Origin: Hyphomicrobiaceae bacterium
GTDB taxonomy: Bacteria > Pseudomonadota > Alphaproteobacteria > Rhizobiales > Hyphomicrobiaceae
Direction: 5' to 3'
Length of the DNA stretch: 64,000 nt
NCBI GenBank assembly: GCA_025351355.1
Contig: JANXWC010000069.1
Coordinates: 49,173 to 113,172, forward strand
Shown here piece by piece: positions 54,766-63,902 of this stretch (position 1 is its first letter; the number at the start of each line of letters is the position of its first letter). The notes beneath the pieces are model-generated. The model saw nothing but the letters and a program-made list of their open reading frames with translations, did no database searches and was not told where the DNA came from. The position numbers were made by a program, and so were the translations under genes.

Positions 54766-56343
54766 GTGACCTTCGAATTCGAGACCTTCACCCTCGATGT
54801 CGGCTGCCGCGAGTTGCGGCGGGATGGCAAGCTGCGGCCGCTGGAGCCGCAAGTCTTCGACTTGCTGTCGTGCCTGATCCAGAATAGCCACCGGATCGTC
54901 ACCCTTGACGAGGTCCTGCAGGACGTCTGGCGGGGTCGCAGCGTTTCGGATTCGACGGTGCATACCCGTCTTCATGCCGCCCGTGTCGCGCTCAACGACA
55001 CCGGCACTTTGCAGCGTCTCATTCAGACGGTACGCGGTCGCGGATTTCGCTTCATCGGTGCCGTGCGCGAACGTGAAGCTGCGCCGCGGTACATGCCGCA
55101 AGCGAATCCGGGGACTTCGCCTATGCGGTTCGAGCGACTGGTGCCTTCGACCTGGCCGGGCCTTGTCGTGTTACCGTTTGCCGATCTCGGCGGCGACCTT
55201 GGGACAGGCAGTGTCGCAGCATTTGATGAGGACGCACGCACGACACTATCGCGCCTGGACGGTCTTTCGGTTATCGCGGCGCAGTCGGCAAAGGTCTTGG
55301 CCGGAAGAAGATTGACGGCGCGCCAAATTGCGCAAGAGATTGGTGCCGGATACGTTCTTAGCGGCGGCGTGCGGCGCGCGGACAACCGGATTTGCGTGAC
55401 GGCGCAACTGGTCGATGGGCTGACGGACCGCAACATCTGGGCCGACCGTTACGTGCGCAACGCGACATCGCTCGATGAAGTGCAGGAAGGCCTGATTGGC
55501 GAACTTGCTGCGACGGTCAGCCGTCAGTTGCTGGCTTTCGAGCTGCAGCGTATCCGAGACGTGCCAAAGGCCGATCAGCAGTCGTGGGAAAGCCTGTTAC
55601 TTGCGCTGTCGCTCATCAACAGCCGCGACAAAGCCCGCGTTGCCGATGCGGAAGCTCTCATGCGGCGGACAATCGGCTCCGATCCGCACTCGTCCAAGGC
55701 GCACAGCCTGTTGTCGTTCATTCAGACCTTGCGTGTGCACCAGGGGTGGCAAACGCGTGCGCTGCAGATCCCGCTGGCATTGCAAGCGGCGCAAGATGCT
55801 TTGGATTTAAACCCGGACGAGGCCTGGGCGCATCTGGCGCTCGGCTATGCGATGATCTGGGTTCACCCGACTGACGCTGTTGTCGCATTGCAGAAGGCCA
55901 TCGAACTCAACCGTCATCTGGCCTTCGGGCATTACCTGCTCGGACTTGCTACGGCGTGGTCGGGGTTCGGCGAGCTGGCGCTCCAACAGGCTGACTTGGC
56001 CGAGCTCAATGGGCCAACCGATCTGTTGTCACGCGGCAACGCGGGTACGGTCGATAGCGTGCGCGCCACCGCGTGCTTCGCCGTCGCGCGCTATGACGAC
56101 GGCATTCGCTTTGCAAAACGTGCGATTGCAGACAGTCCGGCAATGCCCAGCGCTCATCGTGCGCTGCTGATGAATTGTGCCCACGCCGGGGAGACCAATG
56201 AGGCAGTGTCCACACTTAAGCGCATCGTGCAATTGTCGCCGGGTTTTTCGCTGGCGTGGATCAAGGAAAATACCGTCTGGACCAGGCAAGAGGACCGGAC
56301 GGCGTATACCGAAGCATTCAGGATTGCGGGCTTGCGCCACTGA
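54766..56343 (+). CDS. winged-helix regulator with TolB-like and TPR domains
   Basis: This is a protein of about 525 residues. The N-terminal OmpR-type winged helix (about 1-100) reads LEPQVFDLLSCLIQNSHRIV and STVHTRLHAARVAL, then GRGFRFIG. A FlgO/TolB-N-like domain follows (about 130-245: LVVLPFADLGGD, then GAGYVLSGGVRRADNRICV). TPR-type repeats complete the C-terminus. This CadC-like architecture without a receiver or membrane segment is common in Hyphomicrobiales. I prefer a GTG start at 54766, preceded by CGGAGC, over a TTG 28 codons earlier. Its ligand and target genes are unknown. Confidence 0.85.
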   Translation: MTFEFETFTLDVGCRELRRDGKLRPLEPQVFDLLSCLIQNSHRIVTLDEVLQDVWRGRSVSDSTVHTRLHAARVALNDTGTLQRLIQTVRGRGFRFIGAVREREAAPRYMPQANPGTSPMRFERLVPSTWPGLVVLPFADLGGDLGTGSVAAFDEDARTTLSRLDGLSVIAAQSAKVLAGRRLTARQIAQEIGAGYVLSGGVRRADNRICVTAQLVDGLTDRNIWADRYVRNATSLDEVQEGLIGELAATVSRQLLAFELQRIRDVPKADQQSWESLLLALSLINSRDKARVADAEALMRRTIGSDPHSSKAHSLLSFIQTLRVHQGWQTRALQIPLALQAAQDALDLNPDEAWAHLALGYAMIWVHPTDAVVALQKAIELNRHLAFGHYLLGLATAWSGFGELALQQADLAELNGPTDLLSRGNAGTVDSVRATACFAVARYDDGIRFAKRAIADSPAMPSAHRALLMNCAHAGETNEAVSTLKRIVQLSPGFSLAWIKENTVWTRQEDRTAYTEAFRIAGLRH

Positions 56344-56362
56344 CCGTGGCGACCGGCACGAC

Positions 56363-57607
56363 TTATTGCGGCGGCGGGCTGAAGATCAACACCGCATTGA
56401 GACCGCCGAACGCGAACGAATTCGACATCACGTGGCGCAATTTTTTCTCGCGACCAACGTTCGGGACGTAATCGAGATCGCACTCGGGATCGGGCTCACT
56501 GAGGCCGATCGTGGGCGGCAGGAAACCCTCTTCCAGCGCCTTGATTGAAACCACCGCTTCGATTCCACCGCCGGCGCCGAGGGGATGGCCATGCATGGAC
56601 TTGGTCGATGAGACCGCCAGCTTGTAAGCGTAATCGCCGAAGACTTCTTTGATCGCCTTGGTTTCGTTGCGATCATTATCGGCGGTGGCGGTGCCGTGGG
56701 CATTGAGATAGTCGATGTCGGTGGGCGACAGACGCGCATTCGTCAGCGCCATCCGCATCGCCTCGCGCGGGCCTTCGACGGACGGCTTGACCATGTCGCT
56801 GCTGTCGGAGCTGGTACCGTAACCACTCAATTCGGCGAAGATTTTTGCGCCGCGCGCCTTGGCATGCTCATAGCTTTCCAGAACCAGCACACCTGCGCCT
56901 TCGCCAAGCACGGTGCCATTGCGATTTTTGGAAAATGGGAAGCAACCCTCCGGCGACAGCACGTGTAATGCCTGCCAAGCCTTCATAGTCCCGTAACTGA
57001 TGACGCTTTCCGAGGCGCCGGCAATAGCCACGTCGACGACGCCGTTCTGGATATAATCTTTGGCCATGCCGATCGCATGGGTCGCTGTGGAACAAGCGCT
57101 ACAGGTGGCAAAAGTCGGGCCCTTGACGCCGAACTCGATGCCCACGTGCGCTGCGCCGGACGAGCCGATGATGCGCAGCAAGGTAAGCGGGTGCGTCGCC
57201 TTCTTTTTCTGAATGAAGAGGTCGCGATAGGCGGTTTCTAGGGTCGTGAGACCGCCAGCGCCGGAGCCGATGATGCAAGCCGTGCGATAGGGGTCGACGA
57301 AGGGGACTTCGAGGCCACTCATTTTGACGGCTTCATCAGCAGCCATCGCGGCGAACCAGGAATAACGGTCGCCCATTGTCACCAGTTTGTCGCGCTTCCA
57401 ATGGCGAAGTCGGGCCTTGTGATCAACCGCCTTGATCTGCGCGGCGATCATGATTTTGAGGTCCTGCTCCGGAATTCCCTCCAACACGGTAACGCCACAC
57501 GTCCCGGATCTGATGTTGGACCAGAAATCCGGTACGGTAAGGCCGATCGGCGTGACGACGCCCATTCCGGTTACGACGACACGACGCTTTTCGCTGGTAT
57601 TCGACAT
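56363..57607 (-). CDS. beta-ketoacyl-ACP synthase (KAS II-like)
   Basis: This 414-residue condensing enzyme extends an acyl chain by two carbons. The catalytic cysteine is C172 in SACSTATHAIG, with the two histidines in NAHGTATADND and HGHPLGAGGG. The opening VVVTGMGVVTPIG is typical. It is most like FabF-type enzymes that serve special acyl carriers, not the main housekeeping FabF. The acyl carrier protein gene lies 160 bases upstream on the same strand, so they form a pair. The product is unknown. Confidence 0.92.
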   Translation of the reverse strand: MSNTSEKRRVVVTGMGVVTPIGLTVPDFWSNIRSGTCGVTVLEGIPEQDLKIMIAAQIKAVDHKARLRHWKRDKLVTMGDRYSWFAAMAADEAVKMSGLEVPFVDPYRTACIIGSGAGGLTTLETAYRDLFIQKKKATHPLTLLRIIGSSGAAHVGIEFGVKGPTFATCSACSTATHAIGMAKDYIQNGVVDVAIAGASESVISYGTMKAWQALHVLSPEGCFPFSKNRNGTVLGEGAGVLVLESYEHAKARGAKIFAELSGYGTSSDSSDMVKPSVEGPREAMRMALTNARLSPTDIDYLNAHGTATADNDRNETKAIKEVFGDYAYKLAVSSTKSMHGHPLGAGGGIEAVVSIKALEEGFLPPTIGLSEPDPECDLDYVPNVGREKKLRHVMSNSFAFGGLNAVLIFSPPPQ

Positions 57608-57767
57608 GGTTCCGATCCGCAACTATGGGTACAAGCTGCACCACGCCGCCCCGACCGACCGGTGAACTATCCTGATTAGGTGAAGTCACAAATAACACGC
57701 CCGCATCAATCCGACCGGGCGCAAAGATAGTCCGCAGGTGCTTGACGAACCGCACGCCCCGCCAAGT

Positions 57768-58028
57768 TCAGGCCTTGGCCTTTTCGGCAACCAGGCTGCG
57801 CACCTTTTCGACGACGGAACCGACAGTTTTGAAATCACCGGCCTCGCCTTCGTTGGCGTTGTAAGGAATTTCAATCCCAAAGCTGTCTTCGATGTCGAAA
57901 ACAATCATGGCGAGATCGAGCGACTCTATTTTAAGATCCGTCAACGCCGTATCGTTGCCGATATCGTCGCGCGGCTCTTTCATGTGCTTTTTAAGGATGT
58001 CGACGATCTTGGTTGCGACTTCGTCCAT
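57768..58028 (-). CDS. acyl carrier protein
   Basis: This 86-residue protein is an acyl carrier. Phosphopantetheine would attach to S36 in LKIESLDLAM, which has the usual DSL-like context with Glu instead of Asp. It is acidic and helical and ends in a Lys/Ala tail. It differs from housekeeping AcpP and from the longer AcpXL. GGAGAG precedes the ATG. With the downstream condensing enzyme it probably serves a dedicated acyl-chain pathway. Confidence 0.92.
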   Translation of the reverse strand: MDEVATKIVDILKKHMKEPRDDIGNDTALTDLKIESLDLAMIVFDIEDSFGIEIPYNANEGEAGDFKTVGSVVEKVRSLVAEKAKA

Positions 58029-58387
58029 TGCTCTCTCCAAACGGCGTCAACACGCATCACCAGCCGAGGCGCCTACGACGTGCCCGGGCACGTCGATCAA
58101 AAGCGCTGTGCGCAGAATAGTTTGCGCGGCGGGCACGCGTCCATGCAAGTGCTACTGCAGCCGGTCTCCCGCCGCAAGCGTCGGCGTGCCATATACGTAA
58201 ACGGCAGCCAAGTCCAGCCAACCCACGGGCCCCCTGGACCGGCCCACATCCAGGGGTTGGGAGTGAATAGGTGGCTGGCGATGTTCCCAGGGAGCCTCTA
58301 ATGGCTTCTGGCGTTCGATAGCCAAACCGTGTTGTAATGCGGTTATAACGGCTGAGTGCAACCAGCCTACGCCCCCGGGAGACCACC
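58029..58387. other. divergent intergenic region with a GC hairpin
   Basis: These roughly 360 bases lie between the acp and fadD genes. CCCCTGGA (58231-58238) and TCCAGGGG (58249-58256) form an eight-bp stem with a ten-base loop. GTTATAACGG near 58339 may be part of a promoter for fadD. No gene is supported. Confidence 0.4.
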
Positions 58388-60106
58388 ATGACTGCCGTGT
58401 CTGCAACCGCGCCGCCCAGCCTGGCGCCCTGGCTCACACATTACCCGCAAAACGTTGATTGGAATGAGGCTTTTGTTGCCAAACCGGTCTACGCCCTGCT
58501 CGATGCGACCGTTGCGAAATACCCGACCAAGACCGCGACCAGCTTTCTTGGCAGCACGCTCAGCTATGGCGAAATCGGTCGCATGGCGGATCGGGCGGCA
58601 AAGGGGCTGCAAGCTATCGGCGTAACCAAAGGGACAAAAGTCGGCCTGTTTCTGCCGAACTGCCCGACCTTTATTGTCTACTACTATGCAATCCTCAAAG
58701 CCGGCGGAACAGTCGTTAACTACAATCCGCTCTATACTGTCGAGGAGCTGGCCTATCAGATCCGCGACAGCGACACCGAAATAATGGTGACGCTGGATCT
58801 GAAGCTCTTGTTCGAGAAGGTCGAGGCCCTACTCGACAAAGGCGCCCTCAAACGCGCCGTCGTGGGATCGTTTCCGGCGCTGCTGCCAGCCACCAAATCG
58901 ATCCTGTTCAAACTGTTCAAGGGACGTGAACTCTCGCGCATAGCGGCCTCGCCGAACGCGGCCCAAATCGTACTCGAAAGTACCTTGGTCGACAACGACG
59001 GCAAGTTCAGTCCCGTGGCCGTCGATCCGATGGAAGACATCGCCGTGCTGCAATATACCGGCGGCACCACTGGCACGCCCAAGGGTGCCATGCTGACCCA
59101 CGCCAACCTGACCATCAACGTGCAGCAGTCGATCGCCTGGACACGGAACATGACAAGAACCGGCGCCGAGAAAATTCTCGGAATCCTGCCGTTTTTCCAC
59201 GTTTTCGCCATGAGCGGGATCATGAACTTCGGGGTTGCCGAGGCTTACGAAATCATCATCATGCCGCGCTTCGTGCTGGACGATACCATGAAGCTGATAG
59301 ACAAGGCCAAGCCGACGATCATGCCGGGCGTGCCGACCATCTTCGGCGCGATCATGAACCACAAGGACGCCAAGAAGCTTGATCTGAGTTCGCTCAAGAT
59401 CTGCCTGTCGGGCGGGGCGCCGTTGCCGGCAGAAATCAAGAAAGGGTTCGAAGCCCTGACGGGCGCACAAGTGGTCGAAGCCTATGGTTTGTCGGAGACC
59501 TCGCCCGGCGCCACCGTCAATCCGCTCGATGGACGCGCCAAGGCCGGATCGATCGGCCAACCGTTGCCGGGCACCATCATTTCCATCCGCGAAGTCGGCA
59601 AACCCGAGCAGGAAGTCCCTTTGGGTCAGCCCGGCGAAATCTGCATCAAAGGCCCGCAGGTCATGAAGGGCTATTACAAGCAACCGCAGGAAACGGCAGA
59701 CACCTTCGTCGGTGATTTTTTCCGCACCGGTGACGTCGGCTACATGGATCCGCAAGGCTTCATTTTCATCGTCGACCGTATCAAGGACATGATCATCTGT
59801 TCCGGCTTCAAGGTGTATCCACGCCATCTCGAGGAGAAAATCTACGAACATCCGGCGGTCGAGGAAGTCACTGTAATTGGCATCAAGGATCAATATCGCG
59901 GGGAGGCACCCAAAGCGTTCATCAAGCTTAAAGCCGGCCAGACAGCGACGGCGGACGACATTCGCAAACATCTGGAGACGCGCCTATCCAAGATCGAGAT
60001 GCCTTCGGAAATCGAGTTCAGGGCCGAGCTGCCCAAAACGATGATCGGCAAACTGTCGAAAAAGGAACTCAAGGCAGAAGAGGTCGCAAAACTGATAACG
60101 GCGTGA
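58388..60106 (+). CDS. long-chain fatty-acid-CoA ligase (FadD-like)
   Basis: This 572-residue enzyme activates a fatty acid to its CoA thioester using ATP. The AMP-binding motif is YTGGTTGTPKGAMLTH (from about residue 223), with EAYGLSETSP, RTGDVGYMDPQGFI and KDMIICSGFKVYPRHLEE after; the catalytic lysine lies in GKLSKKELK. The architecture is that of FadD-type ligases. Chain length cannot be told. The MerR regulator gene follows after 48 bases and could control it. Confidence 0.94.
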   Translation: MTAVSATAPPSLAPWLTHYPQNVDWNEAFVAKPVYALLDATVAKYPTKTATSFLGSTLSYGEIGRMADRAAKGLQAIGVTKGTKVGLFLPNCPTFIVYYYAILKAGGTVVNYNPLYTVEELAYQIRDSDTEIMVTLDLKLLFEKVEALLDKGALKRAVVGSFPALLPATKSILFKLFKGRELSRIAASPNAAQIVLESTLVDNDGKFSPVAVDPMEDIAVLQYTGGTTGTPKGAMLTHANLTINVQQSIAWTRNMTRTGAEKILGILPFFHVFAMSGIMNFGVAEAYEIIIMPRFVLDDTMKLIDKAKPTIMPGVPTIFGAIMNHKDAKKLDLSSLKICLSGGAPLPAEIKKGFEALTGAQVVEAYGLSETSPGATVNPLDGRAKAGSIGQPLPGTIISIREVGKPEQEVPLGQPGEICIKGPQVMKGYYKQPQETADTFVGDFFRTGDVGYMDPQGFIFIVDRIKDMIICSGFKVYPRHLEEKIYEHPAVEEVTVIGIKDQYRGEAPKAFIKLKAGQTATADDIRKHLETRLSKIEMPSEIEFRAELPKTMIGKLSKKELKAEEVAKLITA

Positions 60107-60154
60107 CGGGCAAACGCTCCGTTCGTCCTGCAATAGAAATGACCAGCGCAGACC

Positions 60155-60601
60155 ATGAGAGACCACCCCCGTCCGCTTCGGCGCCCCGTCACCGATGCGG
60201 CGCTGCTCGACCCGGACGCACCCGACCGCCATTTTACCATCGGCGAGCTCGCCGAGGCATTCGGCCTGACCACGCGCGCGATACGGTTTTATGAGAGCAA
60301 GGGCCTGATCTCGCCACCACGGAAGGGACGGGCGCGCAGTTATTCGCGACGCGAGCGGGCACGGCTCAAGTTGATCACGCAGGGCAAGAACCTTGGTTTC
60401 AGTCTGGAAGAAATCCGCGATTGGTTGGAGCTCTATGACGCCGATCCCAACCATGTGACCCAGGCCAAGGTGTTGGTCGCCAAGGTCGACACCGTCATCG
60501 AGGACATGGCCCGGAAACGTGCCGACATAGAGCGTGCGCTGAAGGACCTGCGCGAAATCCGGCTGATCGCCATCAATCACCTCAAGGCGCATGCGGGTTA
60601 G
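60155..60601 (+). CDS. MerR-family regulator
   Basis: This 148-residue protein has a MerR HTH (FTIGELAEAFGLTTRAIRFY, then ESKGLISPPRKGRARSYSRR) and a helical dimerisation part. The C-terminus has no metal-binding cysteines, so it is not a metal sensor. Similar MerR proteins next to acyl-CoA genes (LiuR-like) control branched-chain or fatty acid breakdown. I infer control of the adjacent fadD. The 28 residues before the HTH are Pro/Asp-rich. Confidence 0.88.
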   Translation: MRDHPRPLRRPVTDAALLDPDAPDRHFTIGELAEAFGLTTRAIRFYESKGLISPPRKGRARSYSRRERARLKLITQGKNLGFSLEEIRDWLELYDADPNHVTQAKVLVAKVDTVIEDMARKRADIERALKDLREIRLIAINHLKAHAG

Positions 60602-60640
60602 CCGGTGAAGATAATTTCTGCTGACTTGGCCTGGCGCAAT

Positions 60641-61288
60641 CTAAGACTGGCCACGGCGCGGCGACAACAGGCCGGCCATGCGCATCTTGAGCGCAAAAAT
60701 GTACGGCGCCAGCGCACGTTTGATGCGCGCCTTGATCATGCGTCCATAGCGCCAGGCCCAACTCTGCCGGATTGCGGCATGCAGCGCGTGCAGTCGCGGC
60801 AGCACCACTTCGAGCCCACGGCGTACCCACGCGATCTGCATGAGTTGCGGCTCGGTCAGATTATACAGCCTGGCGACGATGGCGGTGCCCAACACCTTGG
60901 CACCGATGAACAGTGCCGTCGCACTTACGGCATGGCCGTTGGCAATCAGGTAGAGTGCTAGCAGCTTCAGCGGCACAAGCAGAAGTGCCGGCAGCGCAAA
61001 AGTCACCAGGGCGGCGTAGGGTGGCAAGCGCTGGATCAGGCGCTCCAGGGCGGCAATCGGCGCCAGTTGTGCGATCGTACCCAGCGCTGCGGCGAGGGGA
61101 CGCCAACCCCACTGCTCGAACAATACAACGAGCGCTAACCCGATACCGAACGTCCGCGTGACGCCAATCCACGCCAAGCGAACCGTGGCTCCGCCCAGCA
61201 TGCCAAGGCCAAGCCACGTCATGGCGAGACCGCGGCGCAGTTGGCTGCGCAAAACGGTCACGTCAGGTGGCTGGTGTGGCATGAACAT
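60641..61288 (-). CDS. membrane protein of unknown function
   Basis: This 215-residue protein has about four hydrophobic segments (VRLAWIGVTRTFGIGLALVV, then PPYAALVTFALPALLLVPLK) and a basic C-terminal tail (RMIKARIKRALAPYIFALKM). The pattern recalls small conserved membrane proteins in Hyphomicrobiales. I recognise no motif. AGGACC precedes the ATG at 61288; another ATG lies two codons on. It is convergent with the merR gene, with a 39-base gap. Confidence 0.65.
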   Translation of the reverse strand: MFMPHQPPDVTVLRSQLRRGLAMTWLGLGMLGGATVRLAWIGVTRTFGIGLALVVLFEQWGWRPLAAALGTIAQLAPIAALERLIQRLPPYAALVTFALPALLLVPLKLLALYLIANGHAVSATALFIGAKVLGTAIVARLYNLTEPQLMQIAWVRRGLEVVLPRLHALHAAIRQSWAWRYGRMIKARIKRALAPYIFALKMRMAGLLSPRRGQS

Positions 61289-61419
61289 GTCTGCTGGTCC
61301 TGCAATCACCAACAACGGCCGGGGCCGTATATCGGTTTGGATGCGCGTTGTGCACGTCCAACGATCACGCTAGCTCAGCAAGGTTGCCAAAACCTAAGCG
61401 TAAATATGGCAACCATTTG

Positions 61420-61989
61420 TTATTTATTGATAATGTCAATATCGATGAGCTTCCAAGAGAGCCCCTCCAGAGCCAGGATCGTGACGATCCGGCTGTTGGG
61501 CAATTTCGGGTTCACCGCTTCGACGCGAAACCGCGTGGGACTTTCGAAGAACGCCCAGCGCACCCGCTTCGGCGGCACGGGATCGTCTGGATCTTCCGCC
61601 GGATCGTTTGCATCGGACGGGCCGGGCTTATCGGTCGCGGGTTTGTTGGCTCCCGGCTTCAGCAAAAACGCACGACCGGCCAGAATGCGGCTGAGATTGT
61701 TCGGTGTCACAAACGTATCGATGGCTGTATTGGACAGTACGGAGCCAAGCGCGCGCTTGACGGCACCGCCGATCGGACCGCTTTTGTCGGCGCTATCGGT
61801 GATCGCATCGGCAACGCGCGGTTTCAGGTTGGCACGCAGCAATGGCCAATCGACACGCGCCTCCAGCAATGCGACGTCGCGCGTGCGCATCGCCTGCCGC
61901 AATTGCCATCCCGCCCATAACGGGCCGGCAGCATAGACCAGCATGAGCAGAACCAGCACGCCGCCACCGATCTTCAATATCCCGCGCAT
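61420..61989 (-). CDS. DUF2939-like membrane-anchored protein
   Basis: This 189-residue protein has an N-terminal membrane segment (LKIGGGVLVLLMLVYAAGPL) and the DUF2939-type opening WAGWQLRQAMRTRDVALLEA followed by RVDWPLLRANLKP. A Pro/Asp-rich linker (PATDKPGPSDANDPAEDPDD) precedes the C-terminal beta-rich part. The function is unknown. GGGGG precedes the ATG at 61989. It lies on the same strand as the membrane protein downstream, 131 bases apart. Confidence 0.7.
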   Translation of the reverse strand: MRGILKIGGGVLVLLMLVYAAGPLWAGWQLRQAMRTRDVALLEARVDWPLLRANLKPRVADAITDSADKSGPIGGAVKRALGSVLSNTAIDTFVTPNNLSRILAGRAFLLKPGANKPATDKPGPSDANDPAEDPDDPVPPKRVRWAFFESPTRFRVEAVNPKLPNSRIVTILALEGLSWKLIDIDIINK

Positions 61990-62354
61990 CAACCCCCCGC
62001 TGTCATGCATGGAAATCAGCACTGGCGTGGCGCAGTTGTCAACCGAGGTGACGGACACCGAAGCCACGGCATGTCGCCTCTAGCCCCTACACCCTCCGTC
62101 GCCGCCACAATTCGCACTCGTTGGGCCCATTCCCGACCGCATGCGTCGCGAGATTTGATGCGAGCAGCAGACTTAATGCGTGTGCAGGAGCATCCGGCGC
62201 TGCACGCTACAGCAAGCCGCGCCTGGCGGCAGAAGGAGCTAGCCGCAGCGCCTTGGGGCTGGCGTGTTTTGCTCGCTTCTGGTGTCGTTTGCCCTCAGTC
62301 AGGTGGAGTGCTTTACTTGACCCTGATTGATACTTCAGGGGACGGATTGCGCTC
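61990..62354. other. divergent intergenic region with no gene
   Basis: These 365 bases separate the minus-strand DUF2939 gene from the plus-strand TPR gene. I see no RNA gene or repeat. It should carry both promoters. A GGGGACGG lies about ten bases before the TPR start. Confidence 0.3.
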
Positions 62355-63902
62355 ATGAACTTGGGTTGGCCGGTTCGAATTTTCGCAGCGGCTTTGGCTA
62401 CCGCGCTGTCAATAGGTGGACTTATGTTTGCCCAAGGTGTCGTTGCTCAGACGGTGCCAGGTCAGGCCAAGCCGCCCGACACAGATACGCTCGTCGCAAT
62501 ATTCGCTCGGTGGATGAAGCACTACGAAGCTGGAGAGTTTCAAGCGGCGTCGACACTGGCTGACCAATTACTGCAGCGGGCGAAGGTCGAAAAGGGCGAA
62601 GAAAGCTACGACTTTGCCGAGGCGTTGAACCGACGTGGCCTGACGGACGCCAAGCTTGGTGATCTGGACGCGGCGAACAAAATTATGCATCGAGCGATCG
62701 TTGTGTGCGACAGAAATTGGCCATGCGACTGGGATGACTCGTACCGTATGCGCCGAAATTTGATTGATGAGCTGGAACGTGGCGGACGCCAGAGTGATGC
62801 AGACGCCATTTGGGATGGAGCACTTGAGTTCTACGCTGGAAGCGCCGGCAACTACACGAAACCGTACCTGCGGACGGCACGGGAAAGGATCGTGCGCTTG
62901 CGGACACTGGAGCGCCACGCAGAGGCCGCGGCGCTGGCGCGCAAGGTCGTCGATCAGCTCGACCTTCGCCGGCAGGTTGACAAGTCGGAATTGGCCACGA
63001 GCCTGAACGATCTCGGGCGCAGCCTGTTGGCGGGGAAGAAACTTGCCGATGCCGAACATGAGTTCCGCCGCGCAATCGACATCGCCGTGGAGCAATTTGG
63101 GCGAAATGCGATCGAAAGTGCACCCTATCTGAACAATCTCATTGTGACCTTGCACGGCCAAGGGCGCCACGGTGACGCGCTGCCGCTGATCGAGCGCCTG
63201 ATTGCGATGCATGAGAAGGTGCGCCCCGTTGCGCACTCCGATCTCGCCGCCACGCTCGTTTTGCTGGCTACAAACCATTATGCCCGCAAACGATATGCCG
63301 ACGCCGTCAGTGCTTTCCAGCGTGCATTGCCGATGCTGGAGAAAGCTTACGGTGTCGACGGTCCGCGTCTGATCGCGCCGTTGTTCGGCTACGCCCTCTA
63401 CCTCGATGTGGCCGGCAAGTTCGACGACGCGCTTCCAGTACTAAGCCGGCTGCAGGCGCAGTTGGGGCGCCTTGCGAAGCGGACGCGCCGCGACAGTACG
63501 AACTTCGCACTCGCGTTCGAGCGCGAGGCTGATGTCCTGGTCAAACTCAGGCGTTTCGAAGAGGCAGCAACCAAATTTGATAGAGCTATTGGGATCGTGG
63601 ACGTTGAAGTTAGTACGACAGATCCGGCGCTTATTTCGTTACTCCAATCGGCTGTCGTCAACCTGTCAGAACTGCGCCGGTTCACCGCAGCCGCAGGCTT
63701 TATGCAGCGCGCCCTGGGGCTTCGCCAAGCCGAGTCCGGCGTTGACAGTATTGAAATGGCAGTGACGCTGAGCTTTCAGCGATATCTGCTGAACGCGCAA
63801 AACTTGTTCGCTGACGCGGAGGCAGTGTCACGACGCATCATTGCCATTCGGGAAGCGAAGCTTGGAGCCGATCACCCCAGCATAGGGGTCGAATTGAGTG
63901 CT
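62355..63902 (+). pseudogene. secreted TPR-repeat protein cut at its 3' end by an IS5-family element
   Basis: The frame opens at ATG 62355 and has no stop before the window edge. The N-terminus is a signal peptide (RIFAAALATALSIGGLMFAQ, then VVAQ). About 500 residues of tetratricopeptide repeats follow, with kinesin-light-chain-like patterns (KLADAEHEFRRAIDIAVEQF, AVSAFQRALPMLEKAYG, KLGADHPSIGVELSAL). After residue 516 the DNA reads as the antisense of a transposase C-terminus, so the native end is missing here. It is probably a periplasmic scaffold. Whether the fused frame still makes a stable protein is unknown. Confidence 0.75.

Noticed and set aside
58829..59971. Minus-strand frame of 380 codons
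   Set aside because: It is antisense to the FadD-like gene, whose AMP-binding motifs are clear.
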